Shown: positions 1 through 8,894, counted from the first letter of the stretch. The stretch: 64,000 bases of DNA from Oceanobacillus jeddahensis (GCF_000750635.1 NZ_CCDM010000001.1:248001-312000), one strand, 5' to 3'. Made by a program: numbers and translations. Notes: generated by a model not told the origin, from the letters alone.

Positions 1-447
1 ATCATCTCTCAATTAGGCTTGGTTAATACTTGGACAGGGTTAATAATCGCTTATCTTTCATTCTCCATTCCATTTGCTACATGGATGTTAGTTGGCTTTT
101 TCAGAACAGTACCATTAGAAATCGAGGAGTCGGCCAGTGTTGACGGTGCAGGGAAATTAAGAGTATTTATCCAAATAGTGATACCAATTGTAATGCCTGG
201 TATTGTTGCAACTGCTATCTATACTTTCATTAATACATGGAATGAATTTTTATTTGCGCTTTTATTTATTAACAGTTCGGAAAAAATGCCTATTTCAGTA
301 GCACTCTATTCTTTAACAGGAACAGAAATCTTAGATTGGGGAGCAATTATGGCAGCTTCCGTCATTGTAATATTACCAACAGTAATTTTCTTTACACTTA
401 TTCAAAACCATATTGCGGGTGGTTTATCTGAGGGATCAATCAAATAA
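1..447 (+). CDS. Sugar ABC transporter permease, MalG-type (C-terminal part)
   Basis: The gene runs in from beyond the left edge; 148 codons are visible and the frame is open from base 1. The protein is an inner-membrane permease of a binding-protein-dependent sugar importer. The EAA loop that contacts the ATPase is clear at about bases 121-205 (EESASVDGAGKLR followed by IPIVMPG). Further membrane helices follow, and the C-terminus (EGSIK) is typical of the MalG group. It is followed 28 bases later by an oxidoreductase gene with a good ribosome site, so the two are probably cotranscribed with the kinase and regulator downstream. The substrate cannot be read from this fragment. Confidence 0.9.
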   Translation: MISQLGLVNTWTGLIIAYLSFSIPFATWMLVGFFRTVPLEIEESASVDGAGKLRVFIQIVIPIVMPGIVATAIYTFINTWNEFLFALLFINSSEKMPISVALYSLTGTEILDWGAIMAASVIVILPTVIFFTLIQNHIAGGLSEGSIK

Positions 448-475
448 TTTATAAATATCTGAGGAGGTAATTTAG

Positions 476-1579
476 TTGAGTTTAATAAGGTATGGAATAG
501 TGGGGACAGGTTATTTTGGAGCAGAATTAGGACGAATTCTTAATAATTTAGATCACGCAAAAGTTACTTCGGTTTATGATCCTTCTAATTCAGAGGATAT
601 TGCAGATGAGCTGGGCTGTGAAAGTTCATCAACTATTGAAGAACTTTGTAGTAGGGAGGATGTTGATACCGTTATTGTGGCTTCTCCCAATTCAACACAT
701 AAGGAACCAGTATTACTTGCTGCTAAATATGGCAAAAATGTATTCTGCGAAAAGCCAATTGCTTTAAACTTTCAAGACTGTGAAGAGATGATACAAAGGA
801 CAAAGGAAGAGAATGTAGTATTTATGGCAGGGCATATCATGAACTTTATGAATGGTGTCCGAAGAGCTAAACAAATAATAAATGAAGGGGTTATAGGTGA
901 TATCCTATTTTGTCATGCTGAGAGAAATGGGTGGGAGGAAGTTCAAGAAACAGTAAGCTGGAAAAAGCTAAGGGATATATCTGGGGGTCATTTATATCAT
1001 CATATCCATGAGTTAGATTTTATTCAATTCTTGATGGGAGTTCCAGAAAGAGTAAGTATGTCAGGAGGAAACGTTGTGCATACGGGAGAACAATTTGGAG
1101 ATGAAGATGACATGCTGTTTATTACCTTAGAGTTCTCTGGAAAAAGGTTTGCAACACTTCAATACGGATCAGCGTTTAGATGGAGTGATCACTTTGTAAA
1201 GATTCAAGGTACTTTAGGAGCAATATTAATTGATATGCAGAATGCAAAGATGATATTAAAAACAACAAATGAAGAAGAGTATATACTTCATGAAACGAAA
1301 GAGGAAGATGAAGATCGAGCTCAATTAAATAAAAACTCAGAAATGGATAGTGCAATTATGTATGGAAGACCAAATCAACGTCCACCGCAGTGGCTTCAGT
1401 CTATGATGATCAATGAAATGCGTTATTTACATTCTGTTCTTCAAGGAAAAGAGATTGAAGATGAATTTAAACCTTTACTAGATGGAACAGCTGCAAGAGA
1501 TTCTATTGCTACAGCAGACGCCTTAACCCTTTCGTTACAAGAAGATAGAAAAGTAAGTGTAGTAGAAGTAATGAAATAG
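476..1579 (+). CDS. Gfo/Idh/MocA family NAD(P)-dependent oxidoreductase
   Basis: This is a 367-residue cytoplasmic dehydrogenase. The N-terminal Rossmann fold has GTGYFGAELG near residue 10, and the family's conserved EKP motif is present (CEKPIALN, about residue 92). The C-terminal alpha/beta substrate domain carries the GGHLYHHIHELD segment, where a catalytic histidine is expected. Enzymes of this family oxidise hydroxyl groups of sugars, inositols or amino sugars. The start is TTG at 476, fixed by GAGGAGG at 461-467. Its position between a sugar importer and a ROK kinase suggests a step in catabolism of the imported sugar. The exact substrate is not evident. Confidence 0.9.
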   Translation: MSLIRYGIVGTGYFGAELGRILNNLDHAKVTSVYDPSNSEDIADELGCESSSTIEELCSREDVDTVIVASPNSTHKEPVLLAAKYGKNVFCEKPIALNFQDCEEMIQRTKEENVVFMAGHIMNFMNGVRRAKQIINEGVIGDILFCHAERNGWEEVQETVSWKKLRDISGGHLYHHIHELDFIQFLMGVPERVSMSGGNVVHTGEQFGDEDDMLFITLEFSGKRFATLQYGSAFRWSDHFVKIQGTLGAILIDMQNAKMILKTTNEEEYILHETKEEDEDRAQLNKNSEMDSAIMYGRPNQRPPQWLQSMMINEMRYLHSVLQGKEIEDEFKPLLDGTAARDSIATADALTLSLQEDRKVSVVEVMK

Positions 1580-1792
1580 AATCATTAGCTATAAAGCGAA
1601 TTGATTGAAAACTACTTCGTTCTTAATTTAATCGTTTTTTTAGTTTTTAATCTCTTTTGTATTATTATACGGGTAGGGTGAATTTTAAATTGTATCTGTT
1701 ATCTATATTAATTTTGTGTTCTTGAATAATTAATAGAATGATAAAGAGGAATTCGTATTAAGTTTTTCTCTTTTAAGAAGGTGAAAGAAAAA

Positions 1793-2701
1793 ATGCAAGT
1801 AGGAGCTATCGATATAGGAGGAACAGCAATAAAGTATGCTATAGTTAATATTAACGGAGATATTGTGTATGATGGTACAATTGCGACAAAAGCAAATTTA
1901 GGTGGTTTAGCTGTTGTAGAACAAGTACTAATGATTTGTAAGGAGTTAATGAGCTGTTTTGAAATAGAAGGCATATCTATTAGTTCTGCAGGTCAAATTG
2001 ACAATGTAAATGGCCGGGTTTGCTATGCTACTGATAACATTCCTGGCTATACTGGGTTACCAATTGCTGAAATAATTCATAATAAGATCGATTTACCAGT
2101 TACTGTAGAAAACGATGTGAACTGTACAGCACTTGGTGAATATTGGAAGGGTGCTGCTAGAGGAGTTGATGATTTTCTCTGTGTCACTCTAGGTACAGGG
2201 ATCGGTGGTTCTTTGTTTTTAAATGGCGAGCTGTATACCGGGGCGAATTTTTCAGCAGGGGAATTTGGTCATATGACACTTTATCCAGGTGGCTTACAGT
2301 GTACATGTGGCAGTTATGGATGTTATGAAAAATATGCATCAAGCTCTTCGTTAGAAAACCTTGTTTTAGATGCTTATGGTTATCCAATAGATCTAAGAGA
2401 TTTTTTTATTATGACAAAACAACGAGATCTTAGATGCTTAAAAATATTTGATCGATGGCTAGATGATCTAACAACGGGATTAAAAACGATCGTGCATATA
2501 TTTAATCCTAGCTTAATTATAATTGGTGGAGGCATATCTGCACAAGGTGAATATTTACGACAAGCAATAAAAACCTCACTAATGAAAAAAGTATTACCAA
2601 ATCATCAACGGATATTGGATATAAAAATGGCGGAAAATAATAATAAAGCTAATCTGATAGGAGCAGCTAAACATTATTTTATGACGAAGCAAAAAGGTTA
2701 A
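1793..2701 (+). CDS. ROK family sugar kinase
   Basis: This 302-residue cytoplasmic kinase belongs to the ROK family (glucokinase, N-acetylmannosamine kinase and relatives). The phosphate-binding DIGGTAIKYA is at the N-terminus and the second ATP motif GTGIGGSLFLNG lies mid-protein. The ROK zinc site is CTCGSYGCYE, preceded by the substrate-contacting GEFGHM. I place the start at ATG 1793. An upstream in-frame GTG at 1781 lies inside the ribosome site AAGAAGGTG, and the ATG gives the usual ROK N-terminus (MQVGAIDIGGT). It sits between an oxidoreductase and an RpiR regulator, which fits phosphorylation of the imported sugar. Confidence 0.9.
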   Translation: MQVGAIDIGGTAIKYAIVNINGDIVYDGTIATKANLGGLAVVEQVLMICKELMSCFEIEGISISSAGQIDNVNGRVCYATDNIPGYTGLPIAEIIHNKIDLPVTVENDVNCTALGEYWKGAARGVDDFLCVTLGTGIGGSLFLNGELYTGANFSAGEFGHMTLYPGGLQCTCGSYGCYEKYASSSSLENLVLDAYGYPIDLRDFFIMTKQRDLRCLKIFDRWLDDLTTGLKTIVHIFNPSLIIIGGGISAQGEYLRQAIKTSLMKKVLPNHQRILDIKMAENNNKANLIGAAKHYFMTKQKG

Positions 2702-2768
2702 AGACAAATTTTATGTAAAAATATTCACCAAAGTATTTTATTATCTAGTATATGAAGGGAGGAGTATC

Positions 2769-3611
2769 ATGTTGGAAATCCAGGGGAAGGGAATTAGAAC
2801 ATCTATCCTTATGGAACAAAACAAACCGAATTTTACGAAGTCTGAGCATAAGATCTATAATTATATTGTATCTAATACAGATCAAGTACTATATCATTCT
2901 TTAACGGAATTATCAGAGTTAAGTGGAGTAGCAGAGGCCACCGTCTTACGTTTTTTTAGGAAATTAGGATTTAAAGGATTTCAAGATTTTAAATTTTCCC
3001 TTGCTCAAGAAGTTTCTGTTAACCCTACTAATGATGAGTCAGATGAAACATATATTAAAAAAATTAAAAATAATATGGTGCAAGCAATAGAAAGCTCTTA
3101 TGAAATTCTTGAACTAAAATCATTACAGGCAGCCATTGATATAATTGATCATTCATATGATGTTGTTATCTTTGGGGTAGGTTCTTCAGGAATTGCAGGA
3201 CAGGATATGGAGAATCGCTTAATGCGCATTGGTAAACATGCAAATGTTATTACGGATCCTCATGCACAGGTAATGCGTGCTACTACTATGAGTAAAGGGA
3301 CTGTTGTTATTGCCATTAGTTTAACAGGAAGCACGAAAGATATAGTAGATTCAGTCAAGATAGCAAAGAAAAATAATGCAACCATCATCGCTTTAACAAA
3401 TTATATTAAATCCCCATTAACAAAGTATTCAGATCATGTTTTACTTTCAGCAGCAAAAGAAAGTCCTCTAGACAGCGGATCATTAGTGTCTAAAATAACT
3501 CAATTATTTTTAATTGATTTAATCTGTACGGGTCTTACTCTGAAAAATTATAAGGATGCAGAAACAATAAAAATGAAAATATCAGAAAATACTGCTGGGA
3601 AGTTATATTAA
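2769..3611 (+). CDS. RpiR/MurR family transcriptional regulator
   Basis: This is a 280-residue regulator. The N-terminal RpiR helix-turn-helix spans roughly residues 20-80 (TELSELSGVAEATVLRFF). The C-terminal SIS domain, at about 125-255, binds a phosphosugar (VVIFGVGSSGIAGQDM, then VVIAISLTGSTKDI). The ATG is preceded by GGGAGGAG. It is the last gene of the left-edge sugar cluster and probably senses the phosphorylated product of the ROK kinase. A hairpin follows at 3659-3702. The family call is firm; the effector is inferred from context. Confidence 0.9.
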   Translation: MLEIQGKGIRTSILMEQNKPNFTKSEHKIYNYIVSNTDQVLYHSLTELSELSGVAEATVLRFFRKLGFKGFQDFKFSLAQEVSVNPTNDESDETYIKKIKNNMVQAIESSYEILELKSLQAAIDIIDHSYDVVIFGVGSSGIAGQDMENRLMRIGKHANVITDPHAQVMRATTMSKGTVVIAISLTGSTKDIVDSVKIAKKNNATIIALTNYIKSPLTKYSDHVLLSAAKESPLDSGSLVSKITQLFLIDLICTGLTLKNYKDAETIKMKISENTAGKLY

Positions 3612-3658
3612 CGGGGGTATAGGTTATAGCAAACTATTTTTTGTGAATTATAGAGAAT

Positions 3659-3702
3659 CTTTTAGAATGTTGGGGGTCCATCTTAAGCCAACATTCTAAA
3701 AG
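3659..3702. terminator. Perfect 15-bp stem-loop after the RpiR gene
   Basis: CTTTTAGAATGTTGG at 3659-3673 is perfectly complementary to 3688-3702, with a 14-base loop. There is no U-run on either side, so it may be a weak or factor-assisted terminator or an mRNA-stabilising hairpin. It closes the cluster that starts at the left edge. Confidence 0.5.
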
Positions 3703-4596
3703 AGTAACCGATCTTTACTACGATCAATATGCTTCTTTTCTTCTTAAATCTCTCCCTTTTTCAGCTGCTCTATAGCATAACACTTAAATAAAAGTAATGG
3801 GTTTTAGACGCATGGTGTAGTACGTTTGGATTCTAGTGTATTCTATATACCAATTGATTCTAGCCCTCTGGAAAGCACTTTATTTACCTATCCACCATAA
3901 TTTACAAAATACCAAAATAAGTTAAACCAATCGTAAGGACCATCATAATCACTATAATCATGGCAGCATGAGAGCCGTTTGTTTTCTTATATTGTTTCTA
4001 CTAATTGAATGTGCACTCCTACTGATTGAAATAGCTATAAATAAATCATTCGGTTTTGTTATACTTGTTTGCATAAGCATTCATAAAGGATCGGAAAAAC
4101 TTTTAGCAGATAAGCCCCTTCTTGTCGAACGAATACTAAAAAGATCAGCCTTAACAACAGAGCTGCTGATACTTATTATGTTAATATTTTGAACCTGTTT
4201 TATTAAGTATAAGAATTCTTTAATTTTGTTTACCTCAATTAATCATTGTGTATTTTTAATGATGTTTTGATATTATAAAAAGATTTCAATTAAGCAAACT
4301 ATTAACCATTCAACCAAGAAAATACGGGTTTTGGTAAGCGGATATGTATCAGGTGTATACTTATTCTCAAAAATATAAAGTTTCGAAACATTGTTGCTTT
4401 ATCTAGCAAATGAAGCTATGAAAGATATCGAATTTTGTTTTGATTTGTCTATAATGAGTAGTTGGGAACGAAAGTATAATAATTCTTAGTGGGAGTTCGT
4501 TATAATGAAGAGATCTTTAGCAGGTTGAGAGAAAACTAGGTCAAGAAAATAGAAAATGAGATATTGGTATGGGATATAAATTTAGGAGGGATTTTA
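3703..4596. other. Long gap with little coding signal
   Basis: About 900 bases lie between the RpiR hairpin and the SRA-domain gene. I see one decayed fragment on the minus strand (3902-3997) and a 74-codon plus-strand reading frame at 3968-4192. That frame has no ribosome site and no recognisable family. TATAAT hexamers occur at 4450 and 4501, ahead of the next gene, but neither has a good -35 box at the right distance. The rest looks like eroded intergenic DNA, as expected at the edge of a horizontally acquired island. Confidence 0.5.
3902..3997 (-). pseudogene. Remnant of a transporter permease C-terminus
   Basis: On the minus strand an open stretch of 31 codons ends in TAA at 3902-3904. 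It reads KQYKKTNGSHAAM followed by a very hydrophobic tail (IIVIMMVLTIGLTYFG). This looks like the last helix of a sugar ABC permease: a small-residue turn, then a long hydrophobic segment, then a stop. Upstream in the same frame is a stop codon with no recognisable gene, so if real it is a fragment. The assignment rests on pattern only. Confidence 0.25.
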
Positions 4597-5187
4597 GTGG
4601 ATATTAATGTTGCAATTAATTTTGTTATTGACAAAGTAGAGAATCCTGCATTGAAACATCCGAACTTAGAAGATAATTATAAACATAAAGTAAAACATTC
4701 TAAGACTATCATTCAAAAAATGAAGAAGATAGGGGATTTACATCGTTATCTAAAAAGATTTGAGGATGTAGCTCCTATAGGTGATCCTAAAAGAAAGCTT
4801 TATGATCGCTTTAAAGAACTTGGTCTTAAAACATCTGAGGATATCTATCCAGAGTTTTTAGAAAAATTTAAGCAATATGTTGATGATGTAACAGTGCTTG
4901 AGGATTTCGTTATAGGAAAAGAGTATAGCTCCTGGGATATTTCTGTATTCGCACAAACTTATGATACACGAACAGGTATTTATTTGATTGGTGATAAGCC
5001 AAATTATCAAGCTATTTTTCTAAAGGCTACTTTTGAAGAAGGAAAGTACCCTAATGAGTGGATAGAGCCGGATCAGATACTAAAATATTATATGTATAGT
5101 TTGAAAAGTACTTTTAAAAAAGAATATAAATTTAATGCAGTTATATTAAATTCAAATCAAACCAATACACCTATTTACGTTTTTTAA
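4597..5187 (+). CDS. SRA (ScoMcrA-like) domain protein, N-terminal half of a split gene
   Basis: This 196-residue product resembles the modified-DNA-binding SRA-like domain found in ScoMcrA-type HNH endonucleases. The telling part is residues about 105-196: GKEYSSWDISVFAQ, TRTGIYLIGDKPNYQA, FLKATFEEGKYPNEW and finally TPIYVF. The first 100 residues are charged and helical. GTG 4597 is the start because AGGAGGG at 4584-4590 lies in front; a further in-frame TTG at 4564 would put that site inside the gene. It ends at a TAA, but the same frame continues directly into the HNH-NUDIX part after eight sense codons. In intact relatives the SRA domain is joined to an HNH domain, so this is probably the first half of one interrupted protein. 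Confidence 0.75.
   Translation: MDINVAINFVIDKVENPALKHPNLEDNYKHKVKHSKTIIQKMKKIGDLHRYLKRFEDVAPIGDPKRKLYDRFKELGLKTSEDIYPEFLEKFKQYVDDVTVLEDFVIGKEYSSWDISVFAQTYDTRTGIYLIGDKPNYQAIFLKATFEEGKYPNEWIEPDQILKYYMYSLKSTFKKEYKFNAVILNSNQTNTPIYVF
5185..5187 (+). other. In-frame TAA splitting the SRA and HNH-NUDIX halves
   Basis: The stop lies in a T6A5 tract (GTTTTTTAAAAAG). Reading through it in the same frame gives KEGTRLFLKGIFQY, which continues the SRA domain in the way seen in SRA-HNH proteins. Because the frame is unchanged, a single base substitution explains the break better than an indel. Confidence 0.7.
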
Positions 5188-5208
5188 AAAGAGGGAACAA
5201 GACTATTT

Positions 5209-6081
5209 TTGAAAGGAATATTTCAATACAAAAGTGACCATAATGACCCAAAAGATGGATCTAGATGGTTCATTCTTCAAAAGGTTAATACACTGGCTAC
5301 GAATAGGGTTATGACAGAGAATGAATATAATAAAGAACTTCAAAAACAAGTAGATCGTGCAAAAAAGGATTCAGCCAAGAGTAGAGAAAAACGATTAAAT
5401 AAAGCTGAGAAAAAACCTGATAAATTAATAGTAAATTCCACACAGTACAAAAGAAATCCAGATGTTATTACAGAAGTTTTAGAAAGAGCGGATGGTGTTT
5501 GTGAAAAATGCAAGAAGCCAGCTCCATTTATAAGGGCATATGACTTAACACCATATTTAGAAGTACATCATAAAAAGCCATTGGCTGAAGGAGGAGAGGA
5601 TACTGTAGAGAATGCTATAGCATTATGCCCTAACTGTCATCGAGAGGATCATCATGCGGTAAAAGTAACTACGATAACAGTTGGGATAATTGTTGAAGAA
5701 GATAAAGTTTTAATTGTACAGAGAAAAGGAAATAACTCTTTACCTGGAAAGTGGTGTTTTCCAGGTGGAAAAGCGAGAAAAGGGGAAACGTTAGAAAGAG
5801 GGCTACGTAGGGAATTATACGAAAAATTTGGTATCTCAATAAGAATTGATAGTTATTTTGGGGAGAGTATTTATCGCACCAATTCAGGAATTATTCGTCT
5901 TATGTCTTACCTAGTAAAAAGGACTCCAGAAGACTTTAAAATAAATGTTCATAAAGGGATAGATTTTGTTAAGATCAAAGATTTACATAAATATGACTTC
6001 TTATCAGCAGAGAATTCGATTGTTGAAAAGTTAAAGGAGTATAGACATTCATCATTGAAAAACCAGGAGGAATCTCTATGA
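5209..6081 (+). CDS. HNH endonuclease fused to a NUDIX domain, C-terminal half of a split gene
   Basis: This 290-residue part starts at TTG 5209 if it is translated separately; GAGGG at 5191-5195 is a weak, distant ribosome site. Residues 1-25 finish the SRA domain. A lysine-rich linker follows (about 35-80). The HNH nuclease is at about 90-150, with C98/C101, the catalytic LEVHH at 117-121, N135 and the zinc pair CPNC 140-143. A NUDIX hydrolase domain follows at about 153-285. Its box at 187-209 has G187, E193 and R201-E202, but the last Glu of the REUxEE core is Lys (RELYEKFG). Its stop overlaps the next gene (ATGA), so the two are translationally coupled. The predicted role is a modification-dependent nuclease in phage defence; the NUDIX substrate is unknown. 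Confidence 0.8.
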   Translation: MKGIFQYKSDHNDPKDGSRWFILQKVNTLATNRVMTENEYNKELQKQVDRAKKDSAKSREKRLNKAEKKPDKLIVNSTQYKRNPDVITEVLERADGVCEKCKKPAPFIRAYDLTPYLEVHHKKPLAEGGEDTVENAIALCPNCHREDHHAVKVTTITVGIIVEEDKVLIVQRKGNNSLPGKWCFPGGKARKGETLERGLRRELYEKFGISIRIDSYFGESIYRTNSGIIRLMSYLVKRTPEDFKINVHKGIDFVKIKDLHKYDFLSAENSIVEKLKEYRHSSLKNQEESL

Positions 6082-7835
6082 AAAACTATGGCTGGAAAGG
6101 AACATTTACCGAGTTTATCCATGCTGATAAAGACGACATAGTTCATAATCTATGTCTACAAATTTACGGGCAAACATTGCAGGAAGCACGCCATACACCA
6201 ATAGAGCAAAGCGTCCATCCTCAGCTGAAATCTTGGTATGATTGCATCGAATATTTAATGGAGGAAGTACCGCATTTTCAACAGTTACCTGGCTTTTTAA
6301 TCTTTGAATACGAACTCCCACGCAGCGGCAGAAAGCGACCGGATATCCTTTTATTTTTACCAGGAGAGGTATTAGTGTTGGAATTTAAGAGATATTCCGA
6401 TGTGAAGGAACCAGAATATATACAAACATCCTATTACATACGAGATTTACAAAGTTATCATTCTGCCGTTCAAGCATTTGGTTTAAAAGTACGTGGTGCG
6501 CTTGTCTTGACTAGTGAAGATACATTATTAAACTCAATGTCTGCATACCAAATTTATGTATTGGGAAGAGAAAGTTTGCGAAAACTTGTGAAGGGGATCG
6601 AGAACAAGTCAAAAAAGACACAAATCATTTCAGATCAGGATTTCTTAAATGGAGCTTTTCAACCATTGCCGTCTATCATCGAATCAGCTAAGTCGATCAT
6701 GAGAGATGAGCCTCTACCTCAAATTAAAACGCTGAAAAGTAGCAATTACGATCATGTGGTAGCAGAAGTGAAGTCCATCGTAGAGGCTGCCAAGCATCAT
6801 CAAACGCATCATTTAGTATTAGTCTCTGGGGTACCAGGGGCTGGGAAAACCTTTGTGGGATTAACGCTTGCACACGAACTTGAAAAAGCTATTTATCTGT
6901 CTGGAAATGGGCCGCTGGTTGATGTGTTACAGGATAGTTTGCAAAATAAAACCTTTGTTCAACCATTGTTTGGTTATAAATCAGATTATATAGATCATGG
7001 AAGAATTCCAGAGGAACATGTCATGATATTTGACGAGGCCCAAAGAGCATGGGATGAGAAAAAGATGAAGATCAATAAAAGTGAACCAGATATCTTTATC
7101 GAAATGGCGCAACATAAGGAGTGGTCTGTCGTTATTGGATTGATTGGAGAAGGGCAGGAAATCCATACAGGAGAAGAGAGCGGTATAGGTCTTTGGAATA
7201 AGGCTATTCAAAACAAAGGCTTTATGGTACATGCTAGGCACCACCAGAGTATTTTTCCGAATGCGCTTCAATATCATGAAAATCCAGAGTTGCATTTGAA
7301 AACTTCTTTACGGACGCACAATGCGTTAATGTATTTTGAATGGGTAGAATCCATTATATCAGGAGATTTTAAACGAGCTGAAGAATTGCAGGAAAATCTA
7401 AAAAAGGAGCGATATACGGTAAAATGGGTGAATGATTTAGATTCTGCTAAAGACTTTGTTCGTAAGGTTTATGAAGGAACGGATCAAACATATGGGATTG
7501 TCATGTCATCTGGAGCGAAACCTCCAATAGGTGTGAAAACCATTCCGAAGAGTGGCAGATACGCTAATCCTAAAAACCATGTCGCTTATTTTAATTATCC
7601 GGAATCCCCTTATTACTGTAGGAATTTGGAATATGCGGCGACAGAATTTCAAATACAAGGTTTAGAGTTAGATATGGCTATTGTCTATTGGGGCAAAGAC
7701 TTACAATGGACAAATAGTGGTTGGAAAATAAGTAACCGAAGAGCGGGAGCAAAAGACCCTGATAAAATGAAGTTAAATATATATAGGGTTTTATTAACCC
7801 GGGGAAGAGACGGTGTCATTATTTGTAGCGAGTAG
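6078..7835 (+). CDS. PD-(D/E)XK nuclease and superfamily I-type helicase (DUF2075-like)
   Basis: This 585-residue protein combines two domains. The N-terminal part has the restriction-nuclease pattern PD (88-89) followed by LEFK (E102, K104). The C-terminal NTPase has Walker A GVPGAGKT at 251-258, Walker B/DEAQ at 319-322 (IFDEAQRAW), an IGLIGEGQEI motif and the helicase-end motif VLLTRGRDG. This arrangement matches the DUF2075 group of helicase-like proteins often found near defence genes. It ends only a few residues after the last motif (IICSE), so it may be slightly short at the C-terminus. The ATG overlaps the HNH-NUDIX stop by four bases and has AGGAGG ten bases upstream, so the two genes form one operon. 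A strong terminator follows. Confidence 0.85.
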   Translation: MKNYGWKGTFTEFIHADKDDIVHNLCLQIYGQTLQEARHTPIEQSVHPQLKSWYDCIEYLMEEVPHFQQLPGFLIFEYELPRSGRKRPDILLFLPGEVLVLEFKRYSDVKEPEYIQTSYYIRDLQSYHSAVQAFGLKVRGALVLTSEDTLLNSMSAYQIYVLGRESLRKLVKGIENKSKKTQIISDQDFLNGAFQPLPSIIESAKSIMRDEPLPQIKTLKSSNYDHVVAEVKSIVEAAKHHQTHHLVLVSGVPGAGKTFVGLTLAHELEKAIYLSGNGPLVDVLQDSLQNKTFVQPLFGYKSDYIDHGRIPEEHVMIFDEAQRAWDEKKMKINKSEPDIFIEMAQHKEWSVVIGLIGEGQEIHTGEESGIGLWNKAIQNKGFMVHARHHQSIFPNALQYHENPELHLKTSLRTHNALMYFEWVESIISGDFKRAEELQENLKKERYTVKWVNDLDSAKDFVRKVYEGTDQTYGIVMSSGAKPPIGVKTIPKSGRYANPKNHVAYFNYPESPYYCRNLEYAATEFQIQGLELDMAIVYWGKDLQWTNSGWKISNRRAGAKDPDKMKLNIYRVLLTRGRDGVIICSE

Positions 7836-7873
7836 TGAAGTGATGTGAGCTAATGATGAAGCATATTGTAGTT

Positions 7874-7920
7874 AAAAAAGATATGGTTTCTAGATAATGC
7901 TAGAGAACCATATCTTTTTA
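7874..7920 (+). terminator. Terminator of the SRA-HNH-NUDIX/DUF2075 operon
   Basis: AAAAAGATATGGTTTCTAG pairs with CTAGAGAACCATATCTTTTT across a six-base loop, with one bulged base. It ends in a T-run. This closes the two-gene unit and separates it from the LysR gene. Confidence 0.8.
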
Positions 7921-8009
7921 ATAACTATAATATCCCTTATCAGATTCCAAACAACCGTATTGGTTCCCTAAAAATGATATAGTGGTTATAGTTACATTTG
8001 GAGGTGGCT

Positions 8010-8894
8010 ATGTTGGATTTTAAACAATTAACCTATTTTAAAGAAGTGGCAAAACATAAAAGTGTTACGAAGGCTGCAGAAGAAATCCATATTTCCCAGC
8101 CGGCCCTTAGTAAGTCCATCAAATCCTTGGAAGAGGAATTGGGAACGCCTTTGATTATCCGGTCCAACAAGACAACGGACTTAACAGATGCCGGGAAAAC
8201 AGTGCTGGAATATACCCGGGAAATAACCAACTTAGTGGATGAAATGAAATTGACAGTAAGTGATTTGACGAATTTATCGGTAGGACAGCTGAATATTGGT
8301 CTTCCTCCTTTTATAGGAAGCTTATTTTTCCCGGAAGTGATGAAGAAATTTCATCATAACTATCCCAATATCAAATTAGACATCACGGAATATGGGGGCG
8401 CCAGGGTTGTCAAAAGTGTTGAAGAGGGAGAGTTTGAGCTTGGTGTGGCAGTGCTTCCCTTAGATGAACGAGTTTTCAATGTTTACCCCATCGTGAAAGA
8501 GAAAATGAAATTGGTTGTTCACAAGAACCATCCGCTAGCTTCCCAGAACGAAGTCCATGTAAAGGATTTAAGAGATGAAGAATTTATTTTTTATCATGAG
8601 GATTTTGCCTTAAATCAAATTATACGAAATCATTTTTTTCATGTAGCTGGTTTTGAACCCAAAATTTTATTTAAGAGCATGCAATGGGATTTGATGTCTG
8701 AGCTGGTTGCTGCAAATTTAGGAGTAACCATATTACCGGAGTCTATCTGTAATCGTCTGTTTACGAAGGATATTAAAATCATCGATCTGGAGCCGACGAT
8801 TATGTGGAAGCTTGCGGTCATTACAAAAAAAGGGAAGTATATTTCCAATGCGGGAAGAAAGTTTATTGATTTTATTTTAACGGATTCATTATAA
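8010..8894 (+). CDS. LysR family transcriptional regulator (CidR-like)
   Basis: This 294-residue DNA-binding regulator has its winged helix-turn-helix at residues 1-60 (SVTKAAEEIHISQPALSKSI). The effector-binding domain covers about 90-294. ATG 8010 is the start, with GGAGG at 8000-8004; an upstream in-frame TTG at 7998 overlaps that site. The cidA/cidB-like pair follows on the same strand 107 bases later, the arrangement seen for CidR-controlled holin-like genes. CidR responds to acetate and overflow metabolism in staphylococci and bacilli. That role here is inferred from position. Confidence 0.88.
   Translation: MLDFKQLTYFKEVAKHKSVTKAAEEIHISQPALSKSIKSLEEELGTPLIIRSNKTTDLTDAGKTVLEYTREITNLVDEMKLTVSDLTNLSVGQLNIGLPPFIGSLFFPEVMKKFHHNYPNIKLDITEYGGARVVKSVEEGEFELGVAVLPLDERVFNVYPIVKEKMKLVVHKNHPLASQNEVHVKDLRDEEFIFYHEDFALNQIIRNHFFHVAGFEPKILFKSMQWDLMSELVAANLGVTILPESICNRLFTKDIKIIDLEPTIMWKLAVITKKGKYISNAGRKFIDFILTDSL

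Noticed and set aside
3968..4192. 74-codon hydrophobic reading frame on the plus strand
   Set aside because: No ribosome site, no family resemblance, and it lies over a better minus-strand fragment in a decayed gap.
4450..4506. Several TATAAT hexamers as promoters of the SRA-HNH gene
   Set aside because: None has a convincing -35 box at 16-18 bases, and such hexamers are common in AT-rich DNA.
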